DNA from: Paenibacillus contaminans
GTDB taxonomy: Bacteria > Bacillota > Bacilli > Paenibacillales > NBRC-103111
NCBI RefSeq assembly: GCF_003285015.1
Contig: NZ_QMFB01000008.1
Coordinates: 178,169-242,168 of the forward strand
DNA: 64,000 bases
Direction of reading: 5' to 3'
Below are positions 1 to 7,822 of the stretch, in pieces. The notes beneath the pieces were generated by a model, which was given only the letters and a program-made list of their open reading frames with translations, searched no databases and was not told where the DNA came from. The translations under genes were made by a program, and so were the position numbers. How positions within the stretch are numbered: the first letter of the stretch is position 1; each line of letters begins with the position of its first letter.

Positions 1-44
1 GGCGTTTTTTTTGTTGGGAGCAAGCGTAGAATACGCTGGAGGCG

Positions 45-1832
45 TTATTTACCGGCGTCCGCATCGTTCAAGCTTTCGATTACCGGCGTTTTCCCCTCGT
101 TGATCGCTTTAATCCATTCGAGTGGTATTTTCGGCTGCCGGTCGTACGTAAGCAAACCGTTGATTTCCTGCTCGACGTCGGTCAGCTGCGTATAGCAGTA
201 TCCCTGCACGACCGGGGATGCGAGTATCGGATGGACGACCGCAGCGAGCCGTTCTACGAAGTCTTTGTCGTCTTTGGCGGACGAATAACCCCAGCCTTCC
301 CAATCGCTTTTGCGGAAGGAAATGCCCCCGAATTCCGAAAGGTGGATCGGTTCTCCGTCATAGGAGTAACCGGCTGCATAAATCCATGTGTTGGCGGGAA
401 GCGCGGAAACGGCTTTTTCGGCGGTGGAGTAGCGCTCCTTCAGTACTTCTTTGCTCCACGCGTAATCGTGAATGGTACAAATATCGGATTTGACGTGCTC
501 CCAGCCATCGTTCGAAATGACCGGTCTCATCGGATCGAGCGACTTTGTCAGGTAATAGAGGGATAATGCATGCTGCTGCTGTTGTTTATCGTTCAAAATG
601 TCAGGCGCTCCCCAGCTCTCGTTGAGCGGGACCCAAGCCACGATGCACGGATGGTTATAGTCGCGCTCGACGGCTTCCTGCCATTCCTTGGTTACGCGTT
701 TGACGTATGCCGGCGAATAGTGGTAGGCGTTGGCCATTTCCCCCCAAACAAGCAGTCCCAGCTTGTCGCACCAGTACATATAGCGGGGATCCTCTATTTT
801 CTGATGTTTCCTGGCGCCGTTGAAGCCCATTTCCTTCGTCAGCTCGACGTCGCGGCGGATCGCTTCGTCGCTTGGCGGCGTTAGAATGCCGTCCGGGAAG
901 TAGCCTTGATCAAGCACCATCTTCATCCGGTACGGACGGTTGTTCAAACAAATTTTACCGTCAGCCACGCTGATTTTGCGCATGCCGAAATAAGTTTGCA
1001 CCCGGTCGACCGTTTGTCCGTTCACCTGCAGCGTCAACTCGGCATCATAAAGGTTCGGTGCGGACGGGGTCCATAAGCGGCGAGCCCCGACGTCGCGCTT
1101 CCGGTCGTTCAAATGGATCAAGCGATGCGCTTCCGCCTCTTGAATGCGGATTTCGTCCTCCGTTACGGCTTCTCCTTGATAAGAGATTTTAACGGTCAGC
1201 CTGACGTCGTTCCCGCCGATCGCCCCGGCATGGAACGCTTGGAGGTCGATCGAGTTGCTGTCGATATCCGGAGTAAGTCTCAGCTTATCCAGACGAATGT
1301 CCGATACCGGCTCCATCCATACGGTTTGCCATATGCCCGTTGTCGGCGTGTAGAAAATGCCGGCCGACTTTTCCTTCCAATACTGCTTGCCGCGCGGCAG
1401 CGTTAAATCCTTGCTGTAGTCCTGCGCCCGGACGACGATCGTATTGCTGCCTGACTGCAGCAGGTCGGTAACATCCGCATGAAACGGCGTATGTCCGCCT
1501 TCATGGGTTACGGCAAGCCTGCCGTTTACCCAAACCTTCGCTTCGTAATCCACCGCGCCAAAATGCAATAACGCACGTTTGCCGTCAAACGCGGCAGGAA
1601 GCGTTACGCTTCTTCTGTACCAGACAATATCGTGACATGCCGTCTCGCCAATCCCGCTCAGCTTGCTCTGGAAACAAAACGGAACCTCGATCTGCCGGTT
1701 CAGCGCCCGCTCGTCATACCAGCGCTCGCGTTCGCCTGCATTGTCGTCGTCGTATTCGAATTCCCATTCGCCGTTTAAATTGAGCCAGCTGTCCCTTACG
1801 AATTGGGGTCTTGGATAATCGTTGCGAAGCAT
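45..1832 (-). CDS. Glycoside hydrolase family 2 protein (beta-galactosidase/beta-glucuronidase-like)
   Basis: A 595-residue protein with the GH2 layout: an N-terminal jelly-roll sugar-binding domain (residues about 1-180, opening with RPQFVRDSWLNLNGEWEF), an immunoglobulin-like sandwich (about 180-290) and a C-terminal TIM barrel. The family acid/base Glu is visible in WVPLNESWG (about residue 404) and the nucleophile Glu in HLSEFGG (about residue 500). No signal peptide is seen, so it probably works in the cytoplasm on imported oligosaccharides. The start has a GGAGGCG ribosome site just upstream on the minus strand. It is transcribed divergently from an ArsR-type regulator, and an 18-bp palindrome lies between them, so it is probably that regulator's target. 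The exact sugar specificity cannot be read from the sequence. Confidence 0.9.
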   Translation of the reverse strand: MLRNDYPRPQFVRDSWLNLNGEWEFEYDDDNAGERERWYDERALNRQIEVPFCFQSKLSGIGETACHDIVWYRRSVTLPAAFDGKRALLHFGAVDYEAKVWVNGRLAVTHEGGHTPFHADVTDLLQSGSNTIVVRAQDYSKDLTLPRGKQYWKEKSAGIFYTPTTGIWQTVWMEPVSDIRLDKLRLTPDIDSNSIDLQAFHAGAIGGNDVRLTVKISYQGEAVTEDEIRIQEAEAHRLIHLNDRKRDVGARRLWTPSAPNLYDAELTLQVNGQTVDRVQTYFGMRKISVADGKICLNNRPYRMKMVLDQGYFPDGILTPPSDEAIRRDVELTKEMGFNGARKHQKIEDPRYMYWCDKLGLLVWGEMANAYHYSPAYVKRVTKEWQEAVERDYNHPCIVAWVPLNESWGAPDILNDKQQQQHALSLYYLTKSLDPMRPVISNDGWEHVKSDICTIHDYAWSKEVLKERYSTAEKAVSALPANTWIYAAGYSYDGEPIHLSEFGGISFRKSDWEGWGYSSAKDDKDFVERLAAVVHPILASPVVQGYCYTQLTDVEQEINGLLTYDRQPKIPLEWIKAINEGKTPVIESLNDADAGK

Positions 1833-1856
1833 GAAATCGCCTCCGTTTTTTTGATT

Positions 1857-1874
1857 ATATTAAATATTTAATAT
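1857..1874. promoter_or_regulatory. Perfect 18-bp palindrome, candidate operator
   Basis: ATATTAAATATTTAATAT reads identically on both strands and lies 24 bp upstream of the GH2 start, in the 181-bp gap to the divergent ArsR-type regulator. ArsR-family proteins bind AT-rich palindromes as dimers. The position suggests it controls the GH2 gene and perhaps the regulator itself. Binding is inferred, not shown. Confidence 0.6.
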
Positions 1875-2013
1875 GTACATATGAATTTTACAATATTAAA
1901 GTGCGAGTGTAAACTGGAATTATTATTGTAGCGATGGATAGCAGCGAGGCGCCTGAAGAAAATGCGGTTTCACCGCTATGCGCAGCGGCTGCTGGAAGAG
2001 AAAGAGGATGCCG

Positions 2014-2958
2014 ATGAAAGCGGAGGAAACGACTAAACGAATACCGCCGCCGCAAATACAGGTAGTGGCGAAGGCGCTGTCCGGCGATTTGCGGCTGCGC
2101 ATATTGGAAGCGCTTGGCGAAGAGCCGCTAAGCGTGACGCAGCTTACAGAAGCCCTTGGCGTCGCTCAGCCGACCGTCTCGATCAATGTGCAAATGCTCG
2201 AGCATGCGGGGCTTATCGAAACGGCTGCGGGCAGCGGGCGCGAGAAGCTGTGCACTCGCGTGTATGATTCCCTGCTGCTGGAGCTGCCGCGGAAGCCGGG
2301 CGACATGCTGTCCGCGCTCGAGGAAATTGCTATGCCGGTGGGGATGTATTCGGACGCATCGGTTACGACTCCATGCGGACTGGTCGGCCCGGACGGCCTG
2401 ATCGGGAACGCCGACGACCCTCGTTCCTTCTATTTGCCGGAGCGCGCGAATACTTGGCTGTTATGGCTTAGCGAGAGCGGTTATGTGGAATACCGCTTTC
2501 CGAACCCGATGCCGCCGGGCGTGAAGCTCGATGCGATAGCCGTCAGCGCCGAGTTATGCTCGGAAGCGCCGGGCTACCGGGAGGACTGGCTGTCCGATAT
2601 TACGCTGTCCGTCAACGGACTGGAGATCGGGACATGGACAAGCCCGGGCGATTTCGGCATGGATAAAGGCACGCTGACTCCGACATGGTGGGTGGGCGGC
2701 ACCCAGCACGGGCGGTTGACCGAATGGCGGATCGGACAAGAAGGTTCGCAGTTGAATGGATTTTCCTGCTCGGAGGTGCGGCTGGGCGATTTGGAGCTGC
2801 AATACGACCGCCCGATCATCGTCCGTTTCGAGGTCAAACCGGATGCGGTTAATCGAGGGGGGTTGAACCTGTTCGGCAGCCGTTTCGGGAACATACCGCA
2901 GGATGTGAAGATGACGTTTTCGCGGATGACATCGGCAACACCGAAAACACCGATTTAA
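2014..2958 (+). CDS. ArsR-type winged-helix regulator with a large C-terminal domain
   Basis: The N-terminus (residues about 10-90) is an ArsR-like winged helix, with a clear recognition-helix region at VTQLTEALGVAQPTVSINVQ. A C-terminal domain of about 210 residues follows, much longer than in classical metal-sensing ArsR proteins, and no metal-binding cysteine cluster is visible. That domain contains repeated beta-strand patterns with Trp, such as DITLSVNGLEIGTWTSPGD, suggesting a beta-sandwich ligand-binding fold. The ATG at 2014 was chosen because AGAGG sits about 7 bases upstream; two in-frame starts lie slightly further up. It is divergent from the GH2 gene, so it is probably a local repressor responding to a sugar or glycan product. 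Ligand unknown. Confidence 0.8.
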   Translation: MKAEETTKRIPPPQIQVVAKALSGDLRLRILEALGEEPLSVTQLTEALGVAQPTVSINVQMLEHAGLIETAAGSGREKLCTRVYDSLLLELPRKPGDMLSALEEIAMPVGMYSDASVTTPCGLVGPDGLIGNADDPRSFYLPERANTWLLWLSESGYVEYRFPNPMPPGVKLDAIAVSAELCSEAPGYREDWLSDITLSVNGLEIGTWTSPGDFGMDKGTLTPTWWVGGTQHGRLTEWRIGQEGSQLNGFSCSEVRLGDLELQYDRPIIVRFEVKPDAVNRGGLNLFGSRFGNIPQDVKMTFSRMTSATPKTPI

Positions 2959-3067
2959 CGCCTCCGGCGGCGAACGTATTTTCCAGCTATGGAAATGATG
3001 TTCTGTACAGTTTTTGTATAGGCATATCATCTATAGTATGGAAAAAACGCGCTACTGGAGGAATGTT

Positions 3068-3754
3068 ATGAGCGGATCTTTCAGAAAGTACATTGCCGAA
3101 TGCTTGGGAACGTTCGTGCTTGTTCTGTTCGGCTGCGGCAGCGCCGCGACGGCAGGAGGCGAGCTCGGATATCTCGGCATCGCTTTTGCATTCGGTTTAG
3201 CTATCGTTGCGATGGCTTATGTCATCGGTCCGATTTCCGGCTGTCACATCAACCCGGCGGTTTCATTCGCCATGCTGATCAGCCGCAAATTATCGGGCAA
3301 AGACTTTGCGGGTTACGTCATATCGCAGGTTATCGGAGCTATCGCAGGCTCAGCTCTTCTTTATGCGATTATGGATTCGACAGGCAAAGCCGTGACGAGT
3401 CTAGGCCAGAACGGCTTCGGTGAAGGTTACGGGATCGGTATTTCCGCTTTTATGGCTATAGTCGTCGAAATCGTATTAACGTTCGTTTTTATTTATACGA
3501 TCTTAGGCGTCACGTCCTCCGAATCGAACGGCAGGGTGGCTGGTTTGGTGATCGGACTGACGCTTGTATTCGTACATATTTTGGGCATCGGTTTAACGGG
3601 CACCTCGGTTAATCCGGCAAGAAGCTTGGGGCCTGCGGTTTTGCTCGGCGGTGACGCGCTCTCACAGGTCTGGGTATTCCTTGCAGCTCCGCTGGCCGGC
3701 GGGGCTTTGGCCGCAATTGCCTATCGTTTGCTGAACGCAAATCGGGCAAAGTAG
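3068..3754 (+). CDS. aqpZ: Aquaporin Z-like MIP channel
   Basis: A 228-residue polytopic membrane protein of the major intrinsic protein family. Both pore-forming NPA motifs are present: HINPAVSFAM in the first half and SVNPARSLGP in the second. The second is followed by the Arg of the selectivity filter, and six membrane segments are predicted by eye. The short loops and the SVNPARSLGPA signature match water-selective AqpZ rather than the larger GlpF glycerol channels, and no glycerol kinase gene lies nearby. The start at 3068 has a GGAGG site seven bases upstream; the open frame extends further 5' but without ribosome-site support. It appears to be a single gene. Confidence 0.9.
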   Translation: MSGSFRKYIAECLGTFVLVLFGCGSAATAGGELGYLGIAFAFGLAIVAMAYVIGPISGCHINPAVSFAMLISRKLSGKDFAGYVISQVIGAIAGSALLYAIMDSTGKAVTSLGQNGFGEGYGIGISAFMAIVVEIVLTFVFIYTILGVTSSESNGRVAGLVIGLTLVFVHILGIGLTGTSVNPARSLGPAVLLGGDALSQVWVFLAAPLAGGALAAIAYRLLNANRAK

Positions 3755-3856
3755 GTTTTGCTTGTATAAGAAAAGAGAGAAAAACCGCTACTAATGAAAC
3801 GGTCTTCATAAATTCAGCGGATTTCAGGGGGGACACGCAAATCGTTACTCTGCGAA

Positions 3857-4036
3857 ATGGAAAACATACAGCTAATTTTCGGAGTATTCCTTGATTAGTA
3901 AATCTTAATGGAAAACCTACGGCTAATTTTATCTAACTCTTCCAAATACGAAGAAAAATCGGAAATTACCTGCAGTTTTTCCGGTTAAATGTCTTTTTTC
4001 TACCTTTTAAACGAAAATAGCTGCATGTTTTCCAGT
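3857..4036. repeat. Four-copy short repeat, two direct and two inverted
   Basis: A roughly 25-bp motif close to TGGAAAACATGCAGCTAATT occurs in direct orientation near 3857 and 3906 and in inverted orientation near 3961 and 4012. The arrangement makes a nested palindrome of about 180 bp that could fold into a long stem. Copies differ at several bases, so the element is old or under loose constraint. Confidence 0.65.
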
Positions 4037-4124
4037 TAGCGCTCGTTCGCGAAGTCCTCCACGTAGGCCTGAAAATTCGAATAGAATGATCGATGTCCCT
4101 TCTTTTAGGCCTGGCACAAAAAGG

Positions 4125-4155
4125 ACCGTCCGGAGATGAACTTCCGGACGGTTTT
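4125..4155. terminator. Bidirectional intrinsic terminator
   Basis: A perfect nine-base stem, ACCGTCCGG / CCGGACGGT, with a ten-base loop. A T-run follows on the plus strand, and an A-run precedes it that acts as a T-run on the minus strand. It lies between the convergent aquaporin and pirin genes. Confidence 0.75.
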
Positions 4156-4201
4156 CATATTTTAAAATATAAGACTTTATGTGTTTCCTATAACAAGTGC
4201 T

Positions 4202-4292
4202 TATATTTCAACGGTAAACGCATGCGTCCCAGCTTATGCTTACGAAGTCGCTTTCTTCGAAAGCGTTTAGGACGGAGAAGCCGTTTATCCTT
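4202..4292 (+). repeat. Structured dispersed element, copy A
   Basis: This copy starts at the ATTTCAACGGTAAACG block, runs through the TTACGAAGTCGC block and the hairpin CGCTTTCTTCGAAAGCG, and ends with CCGTTTATCCTTG. Related copies lie near 12.3, 30.4, 46.3, 46.4 and 63.7 kb. The outer blocks GGTAAACG and CGTTTATCC can pair around an inner stem. Confidence 0.75.
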
Positions 4293-4361
4293 GCAGCCAA
4301 GGTTTCTTCACTGTCTAAAAGTTTGTTCCCAGGGTTCGCACATATGAGAAACACATTGTCG

Positions 4362-5243
4362 TCAGAAATTCGTATTGCCCATTTTGCCCGATTGGAAGTC
4401 TTGGAACGCTTGAACGATTTCTTCTTTGCTGTTCATAACGAACGGTCCGTGCTGGTAAACGGGCTCGTCGATGGGCTCCCCGCTTAATACTATTACGGTC
4501 GCATCGTCCGTGAGTCCTTCAATTTCGATTTCTCCCGCAGTATTAGCGAATAGGACGAAGTCGCCTTCCTTGGCCGTAGTTTCGCCGTTTATTTTCGCGC
4601 TGCCTTTCAGTACCATTGCCGCCGTATTGTAAGAGGAAGGAAGCTCGAAAAGGGCTTTGCCGCCGGCTTTGAACGAGATGTCGAACAAATGAATCGGCGT
4701 AAACGTTTGAGCCGGACCTTTGACGCCGTTGTACGCTCCCGCGATGATCCGGACTGTCCCGCCGTTATCCGGCAGCTCAGTACGTCCCATCTGACTGCTC
4801 AGCAGCTCTTGGTATTTCGGAGCATGCATTTTATGCGCGCGCGGAAGATTGACCCACAACTGAATCATTTGGAAGAGACCGCCCCGTTTGGAGAACTCGC
4901 GCTCATGATATTCTTTATGCAATAGACCTGAGCCTGCGGTCATCCATTGTACGTCTCCAGGCCCGATTATGCCGTGGTTGCCGTGATTGTCATGATGCTC
5001 GATGTGTCCTTCGTATGCGATCGTGACCGTTTCGAAGCCGCGGTGCGGATGCGCGCCGACGCCTTTAACCTCGGTGCTTGGCGGGAAAACGAATGGCGCG
5101 TTGTAATCCATTAGAATAAACGGGCTGAAACGTCTGCCGAAATTCGTTCCCGAAGGAAAATAGTTCGATACCCGAAAACCGTCCCCAACCATGTGAAACG
5201 GAGCGCCTTTGTAGATTCCGTCAATCGTTCTGAATGTTGTCAT
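4362..5243 (-). CDS. Pirin family cupin protein
   Basis: A 293-residue bicupin of the pirin family. The N-terminal cupin carries the metal-binding pattern HPHRGFETVTIAYEGHIEHHD with further histidines, followed by GPGDVQWMTAGSGLLHKE, a hallmark of the family. Pirins bind iron, and some act as quercetin 2,3-dioxygenases or redox-sensitive co-regulators. The start chosen (MTTFRTID) places an AAGGAG site nine bases upstream; another ATG two codons earlier would be too close to that site. The upstream MarR gene overlaps this start by 23 bases, so the two are translationally linked and probably cotranscribed. The MhqR-like operator in front of the MarR gene suggests induction by quinone-type or electrophilic stress. 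That role is inferred. Confidence 0.88.
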   Translation of the reverse strand: MTTFRTIDGIYKGAPFHMVGDGFRVSNYFPSGTNFGRRFSPFILMDYNAPFVFPPSTEVKGVGAHPHRGFETVTIAYEGHIEHHDNHGNHGIIGPGDVQWMTAGSGLLHKEYHEREFSKRGGLFQMIQLWVNLPRAHKMHAPKYQELLSSQMGRTELPDNGGTVRIIAGAYNGVKGPAQTFTPIHLFDISFKAGGKALFELPSSYNTAAMVLKGSAKINGETTAKEGDFVLFANTAGEIEIEGLTDDATVIVLSGEPIDEPVYQHGPFVMNSKEEIVQAFQDFQSGKMGNTNF

Positions 5244-5691
5244 GTTCATGAACTCCTTTACCTAATAGTTTAATAAGCTTTATGGCTTCTTGTTTCTGGT
5301 TGTCCGTAAGTCCGTTCATCAGCTTGTGTATACTTGCGGCATGTTGAGGAAAAATATCCTCGATGAATTGTTTGCCCTTAGCGGTCAATTCGGCGAAAAC
5401 AACCCTTCGGTCGTCCTCGCAAGGTATTCGCTTCAGCAGCTCTTTCTTCTCAAGCTTGTCGATATTGTACGTCATCGTTCCGCTCGTAATCAGAATCTTC
5501 TCGCCGATTTGCTGGATCGGTATTTTGCCTTTGGCGTGCAGTACCTCCAGAATTCCGAATTCGGAGGGGGAAAGTCCCCATTTCTTAATATCTTTAACAG
5601 CCTTGTCCATTACGCTTCTGTAAGCCTTGGACAATACGACGAGAAGCTTAAGCGAAAGGTTAGGATCATCGCCTTCGGGCATTGTCGGCAC
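5221..5691 (-). CDS. MarR family regulator (MhqR-like)
   Basis: A 156-residue winged-helix protein with the MarR core: LSPSEFGILEVLHAKG, then the recognition helix region ITSGTMTYNIDKLEKKELL and the wing CEDDRRVVFAELTAKG. It starts with GTG at 5691, seven bases after an AAGGAGG site. No conserved redox cysteine is obvious near the N-terminus, unlike OhrR. The gene overlaps the downstream pirin gene. A near-perfect palindrome 42 bp upstream closely resembles the published Bacillus subtilis MhqR operator (tATCTcgaAtTCgAGATa), which suggests autoregulation and control of the pirin gene in response to quinones. The MhqR assignment rests on this site and general similarity. Confidence 0.88.
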   Translation of the reverse strand: MPTMPEGDDPNLSLKLLVVLSKAYRSVMDKAVKDIKKWGLSPSEFGILEVLHAKGKIPIQQIGEKILITSGTMTYNIDKLEKKELLKRIPCEDDRRVVFAELTAKGKQFIEDIFPQHAASIHKLMNGLTDNQKQEAIKLIKLLGKGVHEHDNIQND

Positions 5692-5733
5692 GATTTCCCC
5701 TCCTTATAAATGCAATTTTATCTTCAACTAAAT

Positions 5734-5751
5734 TATCTTGAATTGAAGATA
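5734..5751. promoter_or_regulatory. MhqR/MarR-type operator
   Basis: TATCTTGAATTGAAGATA is an 18-bp palindrome with a single mismatched pair, lying upstream of the MarR start on the minus strand. A second half-site copy (TATCTTCAA, 5719-5727) is adjacent. The spacing and sequence fit dimeric MarR-family binding. Confidence 0.65.
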
Positions 5752-5945
5752 TATGAAGCATACATCAAAGCCGCCGTTTCGTCAAGCCGTCAGCCAACTC
5801 AAAAAGTAAACATGTTCTCACCCGTTTGCCAATATAGATAAGTAATTGAACTACATGGCTTTTGGCGAAAGGATTCGGGGGACTGACCCGGCATGTCCGG
5901 CCCGGCGCCCGAAAAATAGCCAGGCCTATGAGGGTGGGAATACAT

Positions 5946-6785
5946 ATGCTGCATATTGTCGCTTGCATCAAACAGGTGCCCGACACGAAAATCATCAAGA
6001 TGAATCCGAAAACGAACACGATGGACCGCTCCAGCGCCCCCGCCATCCTGAATCCTTACGATGCGCATGCCGTGGAGGAGGCGGTGCGGCTGAAGCGGCG
6101 ATACGGCGGGACGGTTTCCGTTCTGACGATGGGACCGCCGCCGGCCGTCAAAGCGATCCGCAAATGCATCGAGATCGGCGCGGACGAGGGCTACCTGATT
6201 ACCGACCGCGCATTCGCCGGAGCGGATACGCTGGCAACGAGCTACTCGCTGACGAAGGCGCTGGACAAAATCGCGCAAATCAAGCCGATCGATCTGATTC
6301 TTTGCGGCAAAATGACGATCGACGGCGACACCGGCCAAGTCGGTCCGGGCATTGCCCGGCGTCTGGACATTCCGCCGCTGACATCGGTCAACAAGATCGT
6401 CGAGATCAACAAGGAGGAACGCTTCGCGATCATTCACCGGAAGCTGGAGGACGGCTACGAGGTTGTCCGCTCGACGCTGCCCTGCCTCATGTCCGTCGAG
6501 AAGGAGATCAACGAGGTGCCGTACTCGCCGCTCCCCAACATGATTAAAGCGGCGCGTTATCAGCCGCACATTTGGGCTGTCGCCGATCTCGGCGAAATCG
6601 ACCGTGCCCAGCTTGGGCTTAAAGGCTCGCCGACGATCGTCTCCGCCGTTTGGGCGCCGCAGAAGCCGCAAGGCGGCACGATGCTGGACGGAAGCTCAAG
6701 CGACCGAGTGGACTCGCTGCTCGGCATTCTTCTGGAGCGGAAGGAGCTGTTCCAGGCGATCGAAGAGGGAGGTGGCGGCTCGTGA
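5946..6785 (+). CDS. fixA: Electron transfer flavoprotein beta subunit, FixA type
   Basis: A 279-residue EtfB/FixA protein beginning MLHIVACIKQVPDT, the typical ETF beta N-terminus, with the nucleotide-binding region NPYDAHAVEEAVRL and GPPPAVKAIRKC. It partners with FixB to hold the flavins that receive electrons from NADH. The ATG at 5946 is preceded by a GAGGGTGGG stretch; the frame stays open upstream but has no better site. It is the first gene of a tight fixA-fixB-fixC-fixX operon: its TGA stop overlaps the GTG of fixB (GTGA). The presence of FixC and FixX marks this as the bifurcating/nitrogen-fixation type of ETF rather than the beta-oxidation type. Confidence 0.93.
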   Translation: MLHIVACIKQVPDTKIIKMNPKTNTMDRSSAPAILNPYDAHAVEEAVRLKRRYGGTVSVLTMGPPPAVKAIRKCIEIGADEGYLITDRAFAGADTLATSYSLTKALDKIAQIKPIDLILCGKMTIDGDTGQVGPGIARRLDIPPLTSVNKIVEINKEERFAIIHRKLEDGYEVVRSTLPCLMSVEKEINEVPYSPLPNMIKAARYQPHIWAVADLGEIDRAQLGLKGSPTIVSAVWAPQKPQGGTMLDGSSSDRVDSLLGILLERKELFQAIEEGGGGS

Positions 6786-7822
6786 ATTTCGACGATTACC
6801 GCGGCGTTTGGGTATTCAGCGAAGTGAAGGACGGGGGTATCGCGCCGGTTTCTCTTGAGCTGCTGGGCGCTGCCCGCCAGCTTGCCGACAAGCGGAAAAC
6901 GCATGTGGCCGGCGTTCTCATCGGAGAAGAGGTGAAGCATCTTGCCGATACATTATTCGCTTACGGAGCCGATACGGTATACGTATACGACGCTCCGATT
7001 TTCCGCCATTACCGGACGGAAACGTTCATGCAGGCGATGCTGCATTGCACGAACAAGCATAAGCCGGAAATTTTGCTTTACGGCGCCACGTCCACCGGCA
7101 AAGACCTGGCAAGCGCGGTCGCGACCGATTTGCCGACGGGATTGACGGCGGATACGACGATACTCGACGTCGAAGAGGACACCGGGCTTCTGCTTGCGAG
7201 CCGGCCGGCATTCGGCGGCAACATTATGGCGACGATCCTGTGCAAAAAGTACCGGCCGCAAATGGCGACCGTCCGTCCGAAGGTAATGAAAGCGCTGCCT
7301 CCCGATCCGCAGCGAACCGGTGAAATCGTCGAAGAGTCGATCGATCTTAAGGAGGAGGACGTGCGGACGAAGGTGCTCGAAATTGTCCGCGCGACCGTAA
7401 AGAAGGTCAGGATCGATGAAGCGGATATTATCGTCGCCGGCGGCAAAGGGCTGGGCAGTCCCGAAGGCTTCGGACTGATTCACCGGCTGGCGCAAACGAT
7501 CGGCGCGGCGGTAGGGGCCAGCCGCGATGTCGTGGAAGCGGGATGGATCGAGCATCATCATCAGGTCGGCCAGACGGGCGTAACGGTGACGCCTAAAATT
7601 TATTTCGCGATCGGCATTTCGGGCGCCATCCAGCATATCGTCGGCATGCAGAACTCGGGCCTTATCGTGGCGATCAACAAGGATCCGGCGGCGCCTATTT
7701 TTCAGTCGTCCCATTACGGCATCGTCGGCGACGCCTTCGAAATCGTCCCGATGCTGATCGAACGGTTCAAGAGCGAGCCGGTACAGAGCGTGCTGCGCGG
7801 GAAGGAGGCCAAACATGCCTGA
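6782..7822 (+). CDS. fixB: Electron transfer flavoprotein alpha subunit, FixB type
   Basis: A 346-residue EtfA/FixB protein starting at the GTG at 6782 (VNFDDYRGVWVF) inside the stop of fixA, with GGAGG upstream. The C-terminal FAD domain is clear: VVAGGKGLGSPEGF-like binding turn, then VGASRDVVEAGWIEHHHQVG and the GISGAIQHIVGM and AINKDPAAPIF motifs. It binds FAD and forms the heterodimer with FixA that passes electrons to FixC. It overlaps fixC by eight bases, so all subunits should be made in balanced amounts. Gene order and overlaps match fixABCX clusters of diazotrophs, but no nif gene is visible in this window. Confidence 0.93.
   Translation: MNFDDYRGVWVFSEVKDGGIAPVSLELLGAARQLADKRKTHVAGVLIGEEVKHLADTLFAYGADTVYVYDAPIFRHYRTETFMQAMLHCTNKHKPEILLYGATSTGKDLASAVATDLPTGLTADTTILDVEEDTGLLLASRPAFGGNIMATILCKKYRPQMATVRPKVMKALPPDPQRTGEIVEESIDLKEEDVRTKVLEIVRATVKKVRIDEADIIVAGGKGLGSPEGFGLIHRLAQTIGAAVGASRDVVEAGWIEHHHQVGQTGVTVTPKIYFAIGISGAIQHIVGMQNSGLIVAINKDPAAPIFQSSHYGIVGDAFEIVPMLIERFKSEPVQSVLRGKEAKHA

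Larger units (their letters stand above)
3755..4361. other. Intergenic region between aquaporin and pirin genes
   Basis: This 607-base gap between convergent genes holds no convincing gene. It contains an inverted quartet of a short repeat (3857-4036), a bidirectional terminator (4125-4155) and copy A of the structured dispersed element (4202-4292). Small open frames here are chance readings of repeat DNA. Confidence 0.7.
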
